Shown here piece by piece: positions 17,097 to 26,784 of a stretch of 64,000 nucleotides of DNA. Origin of the DNA: Nocardiopsis ganjiahuensis DSM 45031 (GTDB lineage Bacteria; Actinomycetota; Actinomycetes; Streptosporangiales; Streptosporangiaceae); NCBI RefSeq assembly GCF_000341085.1, contig NZ_ANBA01000014.1, forward strand, positions 310,001-374,000, given 5' to 3'. The notes below the pieces were generated by a model that saw nothing but the letters and a program-made list of their open reading frames with translations, ran no database searches and was not told the DNA's origin. Positions within the stretch are counted from its first letter, which is position 1, and every line of letters begins with the position of its first letter. A program made the position numbers and the translations under genes.

Positions 17097-18427
17097 GGTG
17101 CGGCAACTGCGGGTGGGACCGGAGCGACCGGGCCAGGTCCTGTGAGTGCATCCCCTCGTGGGTGTGGCGCGACCCCGAGGTAGTCGCCGCCGTCCGTGAA
17201 CGCGACGCGCGGAGGGTGATCCAGTTCCTCCGACGGCGGGTGAAGAACCTGTCCCAGGAGGCCTTGGCACGGATGTGCGGGGTCGCGCAGAGCACCATCA
17301 CCCGAGCCGAATCCGGAAAAGGGCTCACCGACCCCCGCAAGGCCGTGGAGGCCCTCCACGGCCTTGGAGCCATGGAGTACGGCCCCACGAACGAAACGGC
17401 GGATCCGCTGGCTCCTGCGCCCCTGGTCCAGTCCGGGTCTTCAGATCACACCTCGGTGGCTGAGAAGACCCATGTCGAGCGGGAACGGCGCATCGCGTTG
17501 TTGGGGTCCCTCGTCAACCGATACGACCTTCCCGAAGACGGACGGGTACGGTCCCTGGGGAAGCTCCAACGCGAAGTCAGCACGATCATCCGATGCCGCC
17601 TGAACTCGCACTACAGCTGCCTCCTGGAACGCCTTCCAGCGCTTCTGCCCGAGCTGAGCCGAGCCCTGGGCACCCACCAGGGACAAGAACGCGCCCACGC
17701 CGCCAGACTGCTGGTCCAGGCCTATCGGGCGGCCGACGCGGTAGCGGACAAGTTCGGACTGCACGATCTCTCCGCCCGAACCATCCAGGTCCTCCTGTGG
17801 GCGGCGGACCAGACCGGCGACGACGTGACCCGAGCCGCCGCCGCGTACGTGAGAGGGGAAACCTTCTTCTGTACGCGCGAGCACGAAATCGGACGCCGCA
17901 TGCTGGAACGCGCCGCTGAAGACTTCACCCTCTCGGACTCCCGTTCCTGGGCGGCCTACGGGGCGCTGCACATGCGAGCCGCCGTTTTCGCGGCTAAGGA
18001 CAGCCAACCCCGGCAGGCCACCCTCCATCTGGCCGAAGCCTCCCTCGCGGCTCAGCACACCCGAGAGGCCGTCTACACCGGAACAGCGTTCGGACCCGCC
18101 TCGGTACGTATCCACCGGGTGACACTCGCCCTGGAATCCGAGGAGCCCGACCAAGCCCTCGCCGCGGCCTCGGGCTGGGTGCCGCCAAGAGAACTTCCCG
18201 CCGAACGGGCCTCGCATTACTTCATCGACGTGGCCCGTGCCCACAACCTCCTGGGGCGTCATGACGTCGTGCTGGCCAACCTCCACGAAGCATGGCGACG
18301 GGCCCCCGAGCACACCCGGCTCAACCCCCACGTACGCCGACTCTCAGGCCGTCTCCTGGCGACCGGCGTGACCAAACACGCGGCACGGCGGTTCGTCGCG
18401 ATGACCGCCGTCAGCCCTGTTCAGTGA
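17093..18427 (+). CDS. zinc-ribbon/HTH regulator with TPR-like C-terminus (copy 2)
   Basis: A 444-residue paralogue of the protein at 15214. GTG 17093 overlaps the flavoprotein stop (GTGTGA), giving MRCGNCGWDRSDRARSCECI, then VWRDPEVVAAVRERD and the same helix-turn-helix LSQEALARMCGVAQSTITRAESG. The N-terminal 90 residues are nearly identical between copies, while the helical C-terminal domains differ, which suggests duplication of the DNA-binding part with divergence of the sensing part. The two could share operators but respond to different signals. The 3' end overlaps the convergent HAD gene by 17 bases. Confidence 0.8.
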   Translation: MRCGNCGWDRSDRARSCECIPSWVWRDPEVVAAVRERDARRVIQFLRRRVKNLSQEALARMCGVAQSTITRAESGKGLTDPRKAVEALHGLGAMEYGPTNETADPLAPAPLVQSGSSDHTSVAEKTHVERERRIALLGSLVNRYDLPEDGRVRSLGKLQREVSTIIRCRLNSHYSCLLERLPALLPELSRALGTHQGQERAHAARLLVQAYRAADAVADKFGLHDLSARTIQVLLWAADQTGDDVTRAAAAYVRGETFFCTREHEIGRRMLERAAEDFTLSDSRSWAAYGALHMRAAVFAAKDSQPRQATLHLAEASLAAQHTREAVYTGTAFGPASVRIHRVTLALESEEPDQALAAASGWVPPRELPAERASHYFIDVARAHNLLGRHDVVLANLHEAWRRAPEHTRLNPHVRRLSGRLLATGVTKHAARRFVAMTAVSPVQ

Positions 18428-19058
18428 TGAGGTGTGGGAGCTCCTCGATCGAGTCGATGACCCAGTCCGCGCACGCGCGTACTTGGGGGTCATCCGCCCA
18501 CAGGTAGCCCCACGGGCCTCGGCGGATCAAAGCGGACCGCAGTCCGGCCGCGTGAGCGGGAATGACGTCGTTGTCGCGGTGGTCACCCACGTACACGATT
18601 TCGTGTGGTTCTCCGGGAGCCATGGCGACGACACGCTCGAAGAAGTCTGGATCGGGTTTGGCCACACCCCACTCTCCGGATGTGGCGACGGACTCCACTG
18701 GAAGATTCAGCTGGTGGAGGAATTCACCAGCACGGGCGGTCTGGTTACCCGCGATCCCCACCCAGAGCCCGGCGTCGCGCAGGGCCTGTAGCCCTGTCCG
18801 CACGTCGGCGTACAGGTCCGCTTCCTCGATGAGCTCGCCCTTTCCGGCCTCTTCACGCCGTTGGCGTTCGAGTGTCAGGTCGAAGCCGGGGCGGAAGTAC
18901 TCGAAGGTCTCGGCGTTGTTGCGCCCTTCCGCGGTCACGGCACCCAACACGGCGGAGAAAGTGTGCTGCGGGACTCCCAGCCAGTCAGCCCACCGTGCCC
19001 ACTCAGGGGTGTCATCGAGCAGGGTTTCGCCGACGTCGAACACCACAGAGCGAATCAT
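18411..19058 (-). CDS. HAD-family hydrolase (phosphatase)
   Basis: A 215-residue haloacid-dehalogenase-type protein. Motif I is VVFDVGETLLDD, where the usual DxDxT reads DVGET, the second Asp replaced by Gly as in dehalogenase-like and some phosphatase members; motif II is GIAGNQTARAG; motif III is the Lys of GVAKPDPDFF; motif IV is YVGDHRDNDVIPA. A cap domain lies at about residues 15-95. It probably dephosphorylates a small metabolite. I start at ATG 19058 preceded by GGGAG; GTG 19070 is an alternative. It overlaps the convergent regulator and has no obvious pathway neighbours. Confidence 0.8.
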   Translation of the reverse strand: MIRSVVFDVGETLLDDTPEWARWADWLGVPQHTFSAVLGAVTAEGRNNAETFEYFRPGFDLTLERQRREEAGKGELIEEADLYADVRTGLQALRDAGLWVGIAGNQTARAGEFLHQLNLPVESVATSGEWGVAKPDPDFFERVVAMAPGEPHEIVYVGDHRDNDVIPAHAAGLRSALIRRGPWGYLWADDPQVRACADWVIDSIEELPHLITEQG

Positions 19059-19163
19059 GCTCTCCCGCACTTTCCAGACATCGCGTGCACAGAACTTCCG
19101 GCGACCAGCGTAGGGCTACTGGAGGGAGGTGCTGCCTAGTACGCCAGTTGTAGATCCGGTTTG

Positions 19164-19545
19164 TCATGATTCTCGGGCTGCTTGTCTGCGGTAGTGACAA
19201 GACCTGGCCCGTGCCTGGTGAGAACGTCTGAACACCGACCACGCCAGCACGTGCTCCACATCCGGAACGGAAGGGAACAGGGCGTTCAGCAAACGAACGA
19301 TCTCGTTGCAGGTCAACACCACCAACCACTCCGGAACCGGATGCCGTCGAAGCTCAGACAGGCGACACACGGACACGAACGCGTAAGCGACCATTGCCAG
19401 CAGGCTCCACCGCTGCCAGGAGGTCCACGTCAGCACCTGGTGCTCGTCCAGCCCGGCCAGGCCCTTGCCCTGGGCGAAGGACTCCTCCACCCGCCACCGC
19501 CGTCCGGCCACCGCGTCATCACCCCCATTAAGCAGCCAGGTCAGG
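19164..19545 (-). pseudogene. IS701-like transposase, C-terminal relic
   Basis: The minus strand encodes GRRWRVEESFAQGKGLAGLDEHQ and TSWQRWSLLAMVAYAFVSV, the signature C-terminus of the IS701-like DDE transposases common in actinomycetes, including the catalytic Glu of VEESF. The upstream catalytic Asp residues and N-terminus are absent and the frame before GQWRPLTWLLNGG is unrelated. It is a dead fragment of about 380 bp. Confidence 0.7.
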
Positions 19546-20032
19546 GGCCGCCACTGGCCCTGGACAACCGCGCCCTGAACAGACTCCAGCGGGGTGTGCA
19601 CTGTCTGGGCGAGCGTGGGTTCGCGTTGCTGACCCAGCGGTGGCGACTCTTGCAGCACATCACTGCCAGCCCCAGCAAGATCGGAAATATCGCCAGAGCC
19701 GCTCTCGTGCTCACTCATTTCGAACGTGGGCGCCTGACATGGAACTTGCTGGGATCACCTCAGTGGGCGGTCCTGTGGTATGGCCTGCCCCGCCAAGGGC
19801 TTCACCTTCGTCGAGTGAGATCGGACCACACCATTTCGTGCTCGCTGGTGCTCTCTGTCTTTCGCTGTGGAAACCTCATTTCGATAAGTCTGACCTGCAA
19901 GATTTCCACATGAGTGGGGCGAAAGCGACGAATGGTAAAAAAGTCACTTTTATCTTATAGTGCATATTATTCAAACAGGGCTTGACTTGGGTCGTCCTCT
20001 GGTTAGCCTGTAGTTGTGCCTGTAAGGGGACT
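19546..20032. other. no gene recognised
   Basis: Base composition falls toward A/T here (for example the region around 19930-19975). No reading frame has recognisable domains or consistent actinobacterial codon bias. Confidence 0.5.
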
Positions 20033-20287
20033 ATGCCTTCAATGGTCGATGGGGCCTTCGAGACTCCAACTGCCCGCATTCGTTCGAACAGTATTCAAGG
20101 GTTCTTCGAGGTGGGGAACCTAGTGCCCATTCGAGGTTCCTGTCGCAAGATTGTAGATGAGTTCGTAACCCCCTCTTCGGTGTCAGCGTTGGTGAACCCA
20201 ACGAGACATGAGGGCTCCTCTTGGGAAGCGCTGGCTTCCAGCGAGGATCCCGTCCTGCTTTCTCTGTGCCTGGTCATGTCGGGCTGA
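20033..20287 (+). CDS. possible small protein, unknown
   Basis: ATG 20033 follows TAAGGGGAC and opens 84 codons (MPSMVDGAFETPTARIRSNS...) with a stop at 20287. The region has lower GC than the rest of the window and the codon use is not clearly that of the host, so this could be a transferred small gene or chance. No domain, signal peptide or membrane segment is evident. Confidence 0.25.
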   Translation: MPSMVDGAFETPTARIRSNSIQGFFEVGNLVPIRGSCRKIVDEFVTPSSVSALVNPTRHEGSSWEALASSEDPVLLSLCLVMSG

Positions 20288-20614
20288 CCCTCTGGAGATC
20301 GGGCGCGTGTTAATTGCGGGTAAGAGGAGTGGCGTGTTCCACGACTGGCGCACGTGGCTGGTACTTTCCTGGTTCTGCTGTTGCGGGCGATGCGGGACCC
20401 AGGATCCTCCACGTCGCCCGCGTCTCCAGAGGAACGGGTGGCATTGACGGGGCTGGGGTGTTTCTCTTGCGCAGCGTCGAAGAACCTGGAACCCGCTCCT
20501 TCGACCGCTTCCGCGTCTGGACCTCCATAGGGCGAAAAGCAAGAAATTCACAAGGGTGGGCAGGGTGGTCGGCTTGCTGCCGCCTCGCTCCAGGCCGAGA
20601 TTCGGGAGTTCGGA

Positions 20615-21253
20615 TTGGCAGATCGGGTTCTGGCTCAATCGATCGTCGACTACGGGGTCATTCAGTTCGGTGAGAACATGAAGAACAAGCATGACTCCCC
20701 TTCCTGTAAGTTTGACGTGAGGCGGCTCCTCGGAGCTCCCGATGTGATGTCTCATATCGGTGAGAAAATGGCATATCTGATCTCCCGGGAATGCTCGGCT
20801 TCTGCGGTCATGGGCGTATCGACATCGGGTATCCCCTGGGCGACGCTCGCAGGACTCTATGCACGGATGCCAGTGCTCTATGTTCGGAAATCTATCGAGC
20901 ACAAGGTCAGCGACACACTGGTGGAGGGGATCAGGCCCGTCGACGGAAAGGTGGTCCTGATCGATGACCTCATATTCGCTGGAGAGGTGAAGAGGGGCAC
21001 TATCGAACAGCTCCAGGAAGACGGTATCGAGGTGACCGATGTCGTGGTGGTCGTGGACCGCCAGCTGCAGCGGAAGAACGATGGCCCGAGTCTCCAGGAG
21101 CAGTTCGGAGTCAACCTTCACTCGCTTATCACCATGTCACAGGTGGTCGATTACATGCGAGAGGCCGATGTGATAACAGAGGGTTTCCTGGAAAGGCTTC
21201 GTGAAGACTATCGGCGATTCGAGCGTTGGCACATGCCCAGTTTCGCACGGTAG
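20615..21253 (+). CDS. orotate-phosphoribosyltransferase-like protein, start uncertain
   Basis: A PRTase-fold protein: the PRPP-binding motif VVLIDDLIFAGEVKRG is intact and preceded by ASAVMGVSTSGIPWATLAG and the VRKSIEHKVSDTLVEG flexible-loop region of orotate-type PRTases. The only in-frame start I find is TTG 20615, but the homologous N-terminal helix (SLQAEIREFGLADRVL) continues upstream to an in-frame stop at 20528 without ATG or GTG. Either a rare start is used or the 5' end is damaged. Substrate is probably a nucleobase, possibly orotate. No pyrimidine genes are nearby and the gene sits in low-GC DNA, suggesting transfer. Confidence 0.65.
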   Translation: MADRVLAQSIVDYGVIQFGENMKNKHDSPSCKFDVRRLLGAPDVMSHIGEKMAYLISRECSASAVMGVSTSGIPWATLAGLYARMPVLYVRKSIEHKVSDTLVEGIRPVDGKVVLIDDLIFAGEVKRGTIEQLQEDGIEVTDVVVVVDRQLQRKNDGPSLQEQFGVNLHSLITMSQVVDYMREADVITEGFLERLREDYRRFERWHMPSFAR

Positions 21254-21891
21254 CGGCACCTGCTGGATATCCTCGGTGAGTTCTGTTTCCATGGGTTGTC
21301 GGAGGTCAGGGTCGCTCGCACGAGCACCCCGATCCCTCCGGGACTCGGGGTGAAGTGCTTCAGGGGGCGCCAACGCTGCTTCGGCTCGGCCGTCGCATGC
21401 TCACCCGGAGCTCGGGAATCGCGCAGTCGACGGTTGTGAGCATGGTCGTCGCTGCCCAGCGGGTCGGGGACTGATCGTTCCGGGGGCGCGGCCGGGCCCC
21501 TTCTGCCGCCACGTCCAGGAGGAGAAGTACTTCGGCCCGGGGCCGTCCCGCTCAGTCCGTGTCACCGCTGGGCGGCACCGCCACCGCGTTGCTGGGAGAC
21601 GCTGCCGATCCGCCCACCCCGGACCTGACTGCTCTGGGCACTGACACCTTCCGTGACCACGGAGGGAACCCGCCTCGGCCTGTACTTCTTCGTGCCTGAC
21701 AGCTGTCTGTTCGGGCACGCCAGCCTATTTCGTTGAAGGTGGGCTGCCCGAGCAGGAGTCTTCTGCGAATTCGAGCGACCATGTACTGACGCGGCCCGGT
21801 CCCGCGCACCGGTCGGGTTTGGACCGCACCGGGGCTGGAGGGCCCCATTTCTCCAGCCCCGGAATCATGCCGCGTTCGCCGGTAGAATCGG
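21254..21891. other. no gene recognised
   Basis: 638 bases between the phosphoribosyltransferase and the end of the large-protein operon. Several short frames exist on both strands but none has recognisable domains or a ribosome site. Confidence 0.5.
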
Positions 21892-23424
21892 TTACGTCCG
21901 TCCGCCGAGAGGAAGCCAGTGAAAACGGACCAGAGCGATCTGTTCGCCGATATTATAACCGGATGCTTTCAGTCGACTCACGGAGAAACTCAGGATAACG
22001 GTTTTTCCCCTGGCTACGGGAATCAGCGGGGAGTAGGCCAGGTGTTGGCCCGGCAAGTTCTCAAAAACGAAGTTGGGGTATTTGTCTGAATTGTCATTTG
22101 TTGTTTCGCATTTGGGCCTAATGTATGAGATGAACTCGGTTTGTGTACTCGTTTGGGCGTATCCGAGCATCAACCCGTCGCTCTCGGCTGTGTATTCCAT
22201 GTGGAGTGAATCGATTTCTTGCCCGGGTTGTCCGGCATGTATCTCGAAATTCCTGATGACCTCCCATTCCCCGAAGAGGCTGACATTGCCCTTGACCGTG
22301 AGGTCGCCGGTGGTCACGTGACCGTCCCCGTCCAGGGAGAACCGGGCCAGACCTGGGTCGAAACCGGAAGCGTCCGGGTCGTAACCGATGTTCTCCGGAG
22401 CGAGCACGGTCAGCCCTGAAGCCGTGGTGATACGGCCGTTGAACCTAATCTGGGTTGTTTCCGTGGTGGTCTTCTCACCGCGGATGATCGCGCCGGTGGA
22501 GAGGCTGCCGTCCTCCCAGACACGGAAGTTCTCACCTATCCGCACCCCGCGGCCTTGGTTTCCGTTGAGCGCGGTGACTTCCACGGGGTGTTCACCGCCC
22601 ACAAGAACCCGATCTGCTCGAACCTGGTCTGCTTGAACCTGCCCTGCTCGGGCCAGGTCCGCTCGGACCTCGGTCGCGTCGACCACCGGCCGTGACACGG
22701 ACACACCGCAGGTCGCGTAGGACTTGACGGAGGTCCCCGAGGCGTCGGAGAACTCCTCGATCAGCGTGAAGACAGCGTCGTCCGACAGGGTTCCGACCAG
22801 CCACTGGTAGGTGGGGTCGGGGGTCCCGGCCGCCACCACGGACCTGGGTGTGCTCTCCCCCGGAAGTCCCGCCAGTGAGTAGGCGCACCTCGGGTCCCCG
22901 TTCCACACCAGCCGGACCTTTTCGGAGGTGGTGACCCGTGGTTTCTCGGCGCGGAAGTCCAGCCTCTGGTGCGGTCGCTGCGCGGCGTCCCCACCCACTT
23001 TGGGCACAGAGAGCAGGGCCCGTCGTGGTTCCGTCTCGGTGCCGGACCACTCCAGGACCTCCAGTCGGGTGGTCCCGGGCTGTCCGTTGACCCGTACCCC
23101 GGTGAGGCTGAGGGTCAGGCCCTCCCCGCCGGTCCTGGCTCCCTTGAAGGTCGCGTACTGGTACCCGGGTGTGGCGAGTACCGTCTCGGGGGTGATCGTG
23201 TCCAGGGACCAGTTCTGCGAACTGGCCGAGGGCACGACTGCGCCCAGAGCCGGGGTCAACGCCTGGGAGGTGTCGCCGACCCGGACACCGATCATGATCC
23301 GGGTGACGTCCACGGGGTCCTGGCCTCCGTTGGAGACCACGATGTGCAGGTCCGCGCTCCCCTGGGTGGTCAGCGGGGAAGGTGTGCAGACGAGTGAGTA
23401 GTCCAGTCGGGTTTCCTCGGGCAT
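21892..23424 (-). CDS. large-protein operon, gene 4: tail-fibre/adhesin-like protein
   Basis: A 510-residue protein, last of four co-directional genes; it begins 12 bases after the preceding stop. The N-terminal 240 residues are Ser/Thr-rich beta-strand sequence without a known domain. A pentapeptide-like alternating stretch follows near 250-275 (VRADLARAGQVQADQVRADRV), then a region like phage tail fibres: VRIGENFRVWEDGSLSTGAI, FNGRITTASGLTVLAPENIG and RFSLDGDGHVTTGDLTVKGN. The C-terminal 130 residues form another beta-rich domain ending in LVRFHWLPLGG. No signal peptide or catalytic motif is visible. I infer a trimeric or elongated surface/fibre protein; homologous structures and partners need searching. 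Confidence 0.6.
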   Translation of the reverse strand: MPEETRLDYSLVCTPSPLTTQGSADLHIVVSNGGQDPVDVTRIMIGVRVGDTSQALTPALGAVVPSASSQNWSLDTITPETVLATPGYQYATFKGARTGGEGLTLSLTGVRVNGQPGTTRLEVLEWSGTETEPRRALLSVPKVGGDAAQRPHQRLDFRAEKPRVTTSEKVRLVWNGDPRCAYSLAGLPGESTPRSVVAAGTPDPTYQWLVGTLSDDAVFTLIEEFSDASGTSVKSYATCGVSVSRPVVDATEVRADLARAGQVQADQVRADRVLVGGEHPVEVTALNGNQGRGVRIGENFRVWEDGSLSTGAIIRGEKTTTETTQIRFNGRITTASGLTVLAPENIGYDPDASGFDPGLARFSLDGDGHVTTGDLTVKGNVSLFGEWEVIRNFEIHAGQPGQEIDSLHMEYTAESDGLMLGYAQTSTQTEFISYIRPKCETTNDNSDKYPNFVFENLPGQHLAYSPLIPVARGKTVILSFSVSRLKASGYNIGEQIALVRFHWLPLGGRT

Positions 23425-23436
23425 CTTCGTCCTTTC

Positions 23437-26400
23437 TCAGCGGGAGGAGGGGGTGGGCAGTACTGCCAGGAGTCCGTTTCGCAGGGGTGGGGTCGGGGTG
23501 AACGCCGCCTGTTCGTTGGCGGGAGCGGTCGGCCACCACTTCCAGGTGCCCCCGGGTTCATGCTCCGCCCATTCCCAGGTCTGGGCGGGGCTCTCCCCGA
23601 CCGGTAGGAGCACGGAGGCGCCGTTCTGGGGCGCGAGCAGCGGAGCCACCCGGAAGAAGGCGGGCATCGTCGACAGCGGGGCCGCGCACCGGTCGGGGAG
23701 GCGGACCGAGACCTGCGGGAGGATCCCGGTCGTGGCGTGTACGGGGGTGTGGGCGTCCATGAGAAGGGTGAGCGTGGTCTCCGACGTGCCGTCGGCGCGC
23801 AGGAGGAGGTCGTGCCCCTCAGCGGGGTGCACCCAGATACCGGGGGCGGCGTTCACACCGTGGAAGGGACCGCCGGGCCGGGCGACGTCGGTGTAGCCGA
23901 CGAGCCCGTCGGTGGTGCGCTCGGGCTCGCCCAGGCGCACCGCCCACGGGTAGGACGGGTAGGCGGCGCCGGTGCCGTGGCCGCGGCGGCTCGGCAGGAT
24001 GCTGCGCCAGCTCGGGTCGAACAGTGGCGGCCCGTCGAGTTCCAGACGGAGCCTGGCTCGAACCACCGCGAGGGGGCGTCCGATCAGTTCCAGGTGGGTG
24101 TGGCCGCTGCTGTTACCCGTACTGGTCACGGCCGCCGCCGTGGTGATCTGCTGCCACATCTCGTCGAAGTGCTGTGAGCTTTCGAGGGTGCTGAGCAGGC
24201 GGAGCAGGGCGGGACCGGGTGGTCGGGGGCCGTGGTTCTGGGGGGAACGCCAGCCGGGAGGTGTGGGAAGCTCGCTGGCGGCCGAACCCACTTGACGCAG
24301 GGGCTTGCCGTCCGCGGCGAAGGCCATGAGGGTGCGGTCCAGGTGGTTGGGCACCAGCCAACCGTGCACGGGCTGGGTCAGGCCGTGGTCGTCCACCCGT
24401 CGCTCGGGTTCGGCGGTGTCCAGCAGGTCGAAGGAGAGTCGTGCCGCTTGGAGCAGGCGCGGTTGCGTCCTGATGAACTGGTCCCGGGCACGGGGCCGCG
24501 CCGGATCCCGGCTGTCGAGCCGTTCGGAGACGTCCACGGTGACTTGGTCGCGGTTGTCGGGGGTGACCAGGGGCAGTGCCTGACCGAACCGGTCGACCAG
24601 GGTCAGCCGGGTGAACACGAAACGGGTCGCCCGGGTCTGGGCCATACGGTGGACCGGCTCGGTGAAGGGCAGGGGGAGCGGGCCCAGGTCGGGCACACGG
24701 CGCACTCCGCGACCGGTGAGCGCGGCCGTTCCGGGCGGGGGCGCCGGCGCCAGCCCCGGTGTACGCAGCGCGAGCCGGTCCGTGAAACCCGTCAGCGGCT
24801 GGGCCAGCACACGCCATCGCTCGATGGAGGAGGAGAACTCCTCGATGCGTGCGCGAATCGGCTCGTCGAGCTGTGGGTGCTGTTCGGCGTAGCGTGTGAG
24901 TTGGGAACGGAAGACCTTCGGCGCACCGGTGTCCACGGGCTGTCGTCCGCTCAGGAGCAGTGGGTCGCCGTGATCCGGTTCGGTTTCCTCGCGCAGGTAC
25001 CGGTTGCCGTCGAACCGCCAGCCGGGGTCGTCTGCGCCCGTGCACGGTACCGGGTGGACCTCCACCTCCCATTCCAGGTACAGCGGCTGCCAGGGCGCGT
25101 GCCAGGCGGGGCCGGACACGACGCAGCGCCCGCACTGCACCAGGATGGCCTCGGCGAGTTCGGGGCTCTCGGACCAGGCCGGAGACAGATCCGGGAGGTT
25201 TTCCTCCGTGGCCTGGACGAAGCCCGGCTCCCTGGTGAACCGGCACCCCTGGGTTTCGGGCGCGGCCGGTGCGAGCTCGACGTCGGTGGTGGGCAGGGTC
25301 AGCAGGGCGACCGGGTCCGCCGCCCGGTGGAAGGCCGGTTTCTCCGAGCGCTCCACGGTCCAGGAGGAAGGGACGGCCCGGGCGCGCCGGTACTCCGCGA
25401 CGGCCTGTTCCAGGGGCCGGTCCGGCCCCTCCACCGGCATCTGGGAGGCCAGTCGGGTGATCCGGGCTTCGGTCTGGCGGATGCGCGCGGCCACCGTGCC
25501 CGGCCGGAGGGGGTCGAGTTCCTGGTCGAAGTCGGCCCGGTCCAGGCCCGAGGGCAGGGCGGGACGGCCCCGGGCGAACCAGAGCGCGTAGGCCTCCCAG
25601 CGGGCAGAGGCGAGTTCGCGCCTGGCGGTGTCGAGCTGGTCCTGGAGGGAGTTGAGTTCGGCGGCCAGCTTTGCGGCCCCGGTGGCGTCCTCGTCCGCGT
25701 CGACGGTCCACCGGTGTCCTCCGGAGAAGGGGAGGAAGGCGGAGGAGAACTGGCGCTGGGCGGTGGTGAAGGCGCCGTCGGTATCGTCCGAGGCGGGCAG
25801 GTGTCCGAATCCCAGGTGCCGCAGCGCCTCGGCCTGGCCGTGATCGAGGGCCTGGTCACCGAGGGAGGGTGAGCTCAGGGCGGCGAGGAAGGCGTCGACG
25901 GCGGTCGGTCCCACCGCGATACCGACGTCGTCGGGGTCGGGTACCGCGTTCGTGCCGATTCCGGGTGACCAGGGCACGCCGTGGACGGCTCCGCCGTACA
26001 CCGACCGGCCGTGCCCGGTTAGGGGTTGTCCCGGAGAGGCCAGGTGCCATCCCGCGTCTTGCAGTGCTCGGTCCAACCCCGCGTCGCTGTTGAGCGGATC
26101 GAGTCGGGGGTCGGAGTACCAGCCGACGACACCGTAGTTCAGCCGCAGGTCGGGCCCCGTCCCGCCGGGGGTGTCCAGCCCGGCGAGAGTGTCGTGGAAG
26201 GACAGCACGTCGGGGTGGTAGGGCTGGTAGGCGGTGAAGGCGGGAAGTCCGGGGCCGAGCGCGGTCAGGGGCTCGGGCAGGTCGTGCCCGGGGTCCTCCT
26301 GTCGCAGGCGCGGCCAGTCGACCAGCCGGGCGGCCCGGCCGATCCGGGTCAGCCGCCAGCTGTCCCCGTGTCCGACGACGTAGGGCGCGCTGCCCCGCTC

Positions 26401-26784
26401 CGGGTGGCTGTAGTCGCTCTCCACGATCCACGCCTCCGGCGGCAGGGGGTTCCCGGCGTTGGTGCCGGTGCGGGTGACCAGCCACCGGTTGGGCACGGCG
26501 GGGAAGGTGACCGCGGTCGAGCCGGGGCCGACGCCCGGTCGGCCGTGGCGGAGCGCGGCGGGTAGCGTCCACTGGACGTACACGCCGTCGCTGTCCTTCC
26601 TGGAACGGAACTCGGCGTCTGCGCCCGCGAAGGGTTCGTGTTCGGGGTCCAGCCGGAGCGCGGTGAGGTGGAAGTTCGGTGTCCTGCGTTCGAAGGCCGT
26701 CTCTGACCGGGTCACGGGCGTGACCGGTAGTGCGTGCACGCTGATCGGGACGTGCACCCCGTTGATCGGCTCCTGGGGGTTCAT
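23437..26784 (-). CDS. large-protein operon, gene 3: 1115-residue protein of unknown function
   Basis: A 1115-residue soluble-looking protein with no signal peptide or membrane segment. It starts MNPQEPINGVHVPISVHALP at ATG 26784, which shares one base with the previous stop (TGATG). Residues about 370-460 are predicted helical and coiled-coil-like (AAKLAAELNSLQDQLDTARR; RIRQTEARITRLASQ). The remainder is rich in Pro, Trp, Asp and loops, with repeated WxxP-type segments (WEVEVHPVPC, GWRFDGNRYL). No catalytic motif is recognised. Tight coupling implies that it works with the DUF6603-like and fibre-like products, for example as a scaffold. No better assignment is possible from the sequence alone. 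Confidence 0.6.
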   Translation of the reverse strand: MNPQEPINGVHVPISVHALPVTPVTRSETAFERRTPNFHLTALRLDPEHEPFAGADAEFRSRKDSDGVYVQWTLPAALRHGRPGVGPGSTAVTFPAVPNRWLVTRTGTNAGNPLPPEAWIVESDYSHPERGSAPYVVGHGDSWRLTRIGRAARLVDWPRLRQEDPGHDLPEPLTALGPGLPAFTAYQPYHPDVLSFHDTLAGLDTPGGTGPDLRLNYGVVGWYSDPRLDPLNSDAGLDRALQDAGWHLASPGQPLTGHGRSVYGGAVHGVPWSPGIGTNAVPDPDDVGIAVGPTAVDAFLAALSSPSLGDQALDHGQAEALRHLGFGHLPASDDTDGAFTTAQRQFSSAFLPFSGGHRWTVDADEDATGAAKLAAELNSLQDQLDTARRELASARWEAYALWFARGRPALPSGLDRADFDQELDPLRPGTVAARIRQTEARITRLASQMPVEGPDRPLEQAVAEYRRARAVPSSWTVERSEKPAFHRAADPVALLTLPTTDVELAPAAPETQGCRFTREPGFVQATEENLPDLSPAWSESPELAEAILVQCGRCVVSGPAWHAPWQPLYLEWEVEVHPVPCTGADDPGWRFDGNRYLREETEPDHGDPLLLSGRQPVDTGAPKVFRSQLTRYAEQHPQLDEPIRARIEEFSSSIERWRVLAQPLTGFTDRLALRTPGLAPAPPPGTAALTGRGVRRVPDLGPLPLPFTEPVHRMAQTRATRFVFTRLTLVDRFGQALPLVTPDNRDQVTVDVSERLDSRDPARPRARDQFIRTQPRLLQAARLSFDLLDTAEPERRVDDHGLTQPVHGWLVPNHLDRTLMAFAADGKPLRQVGSAASELPTPPGWRSPQNHGPRPPGPALLRLLSTLESSQHFDEMWQQITTAAAVTSTGNSSGHTHLELIGRPLAVVRARLRLELDGPPLFDPSWRSILPSRRGHGTGAAYPSYPWAVRLGEPERTTDGLVGYTDVARPGGPFHGVNAAPGIWVHPAEGHDLLLRADGTSETTLTLLMDAHTPVHATTGILPQVSVRLPDRCAAPLSTMPAFFRVAPLLAPQNGASVLLPVGESPAQTWEWAEHEPGGTWKWWPTAPANEQAAFTPTPPLRNGLLAVLPTPSSR

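Noticed and set aside
14520-18427. A complete conservon with histidine kinase and cytochrome P450
   Set aside because: Only Roadblock and DUF742-GTPase parts are present; the neighbours are HTH regulators and biosynthetic enzymes.
24232-25872. 546-codon ORF on the plus strand opposite the 1115-residue gene
   Set aside because: Antisense shadow: Gly/Arg/Gln-rich, no domains, and the minus strand has an overlapping-start operon with ribosome sites.
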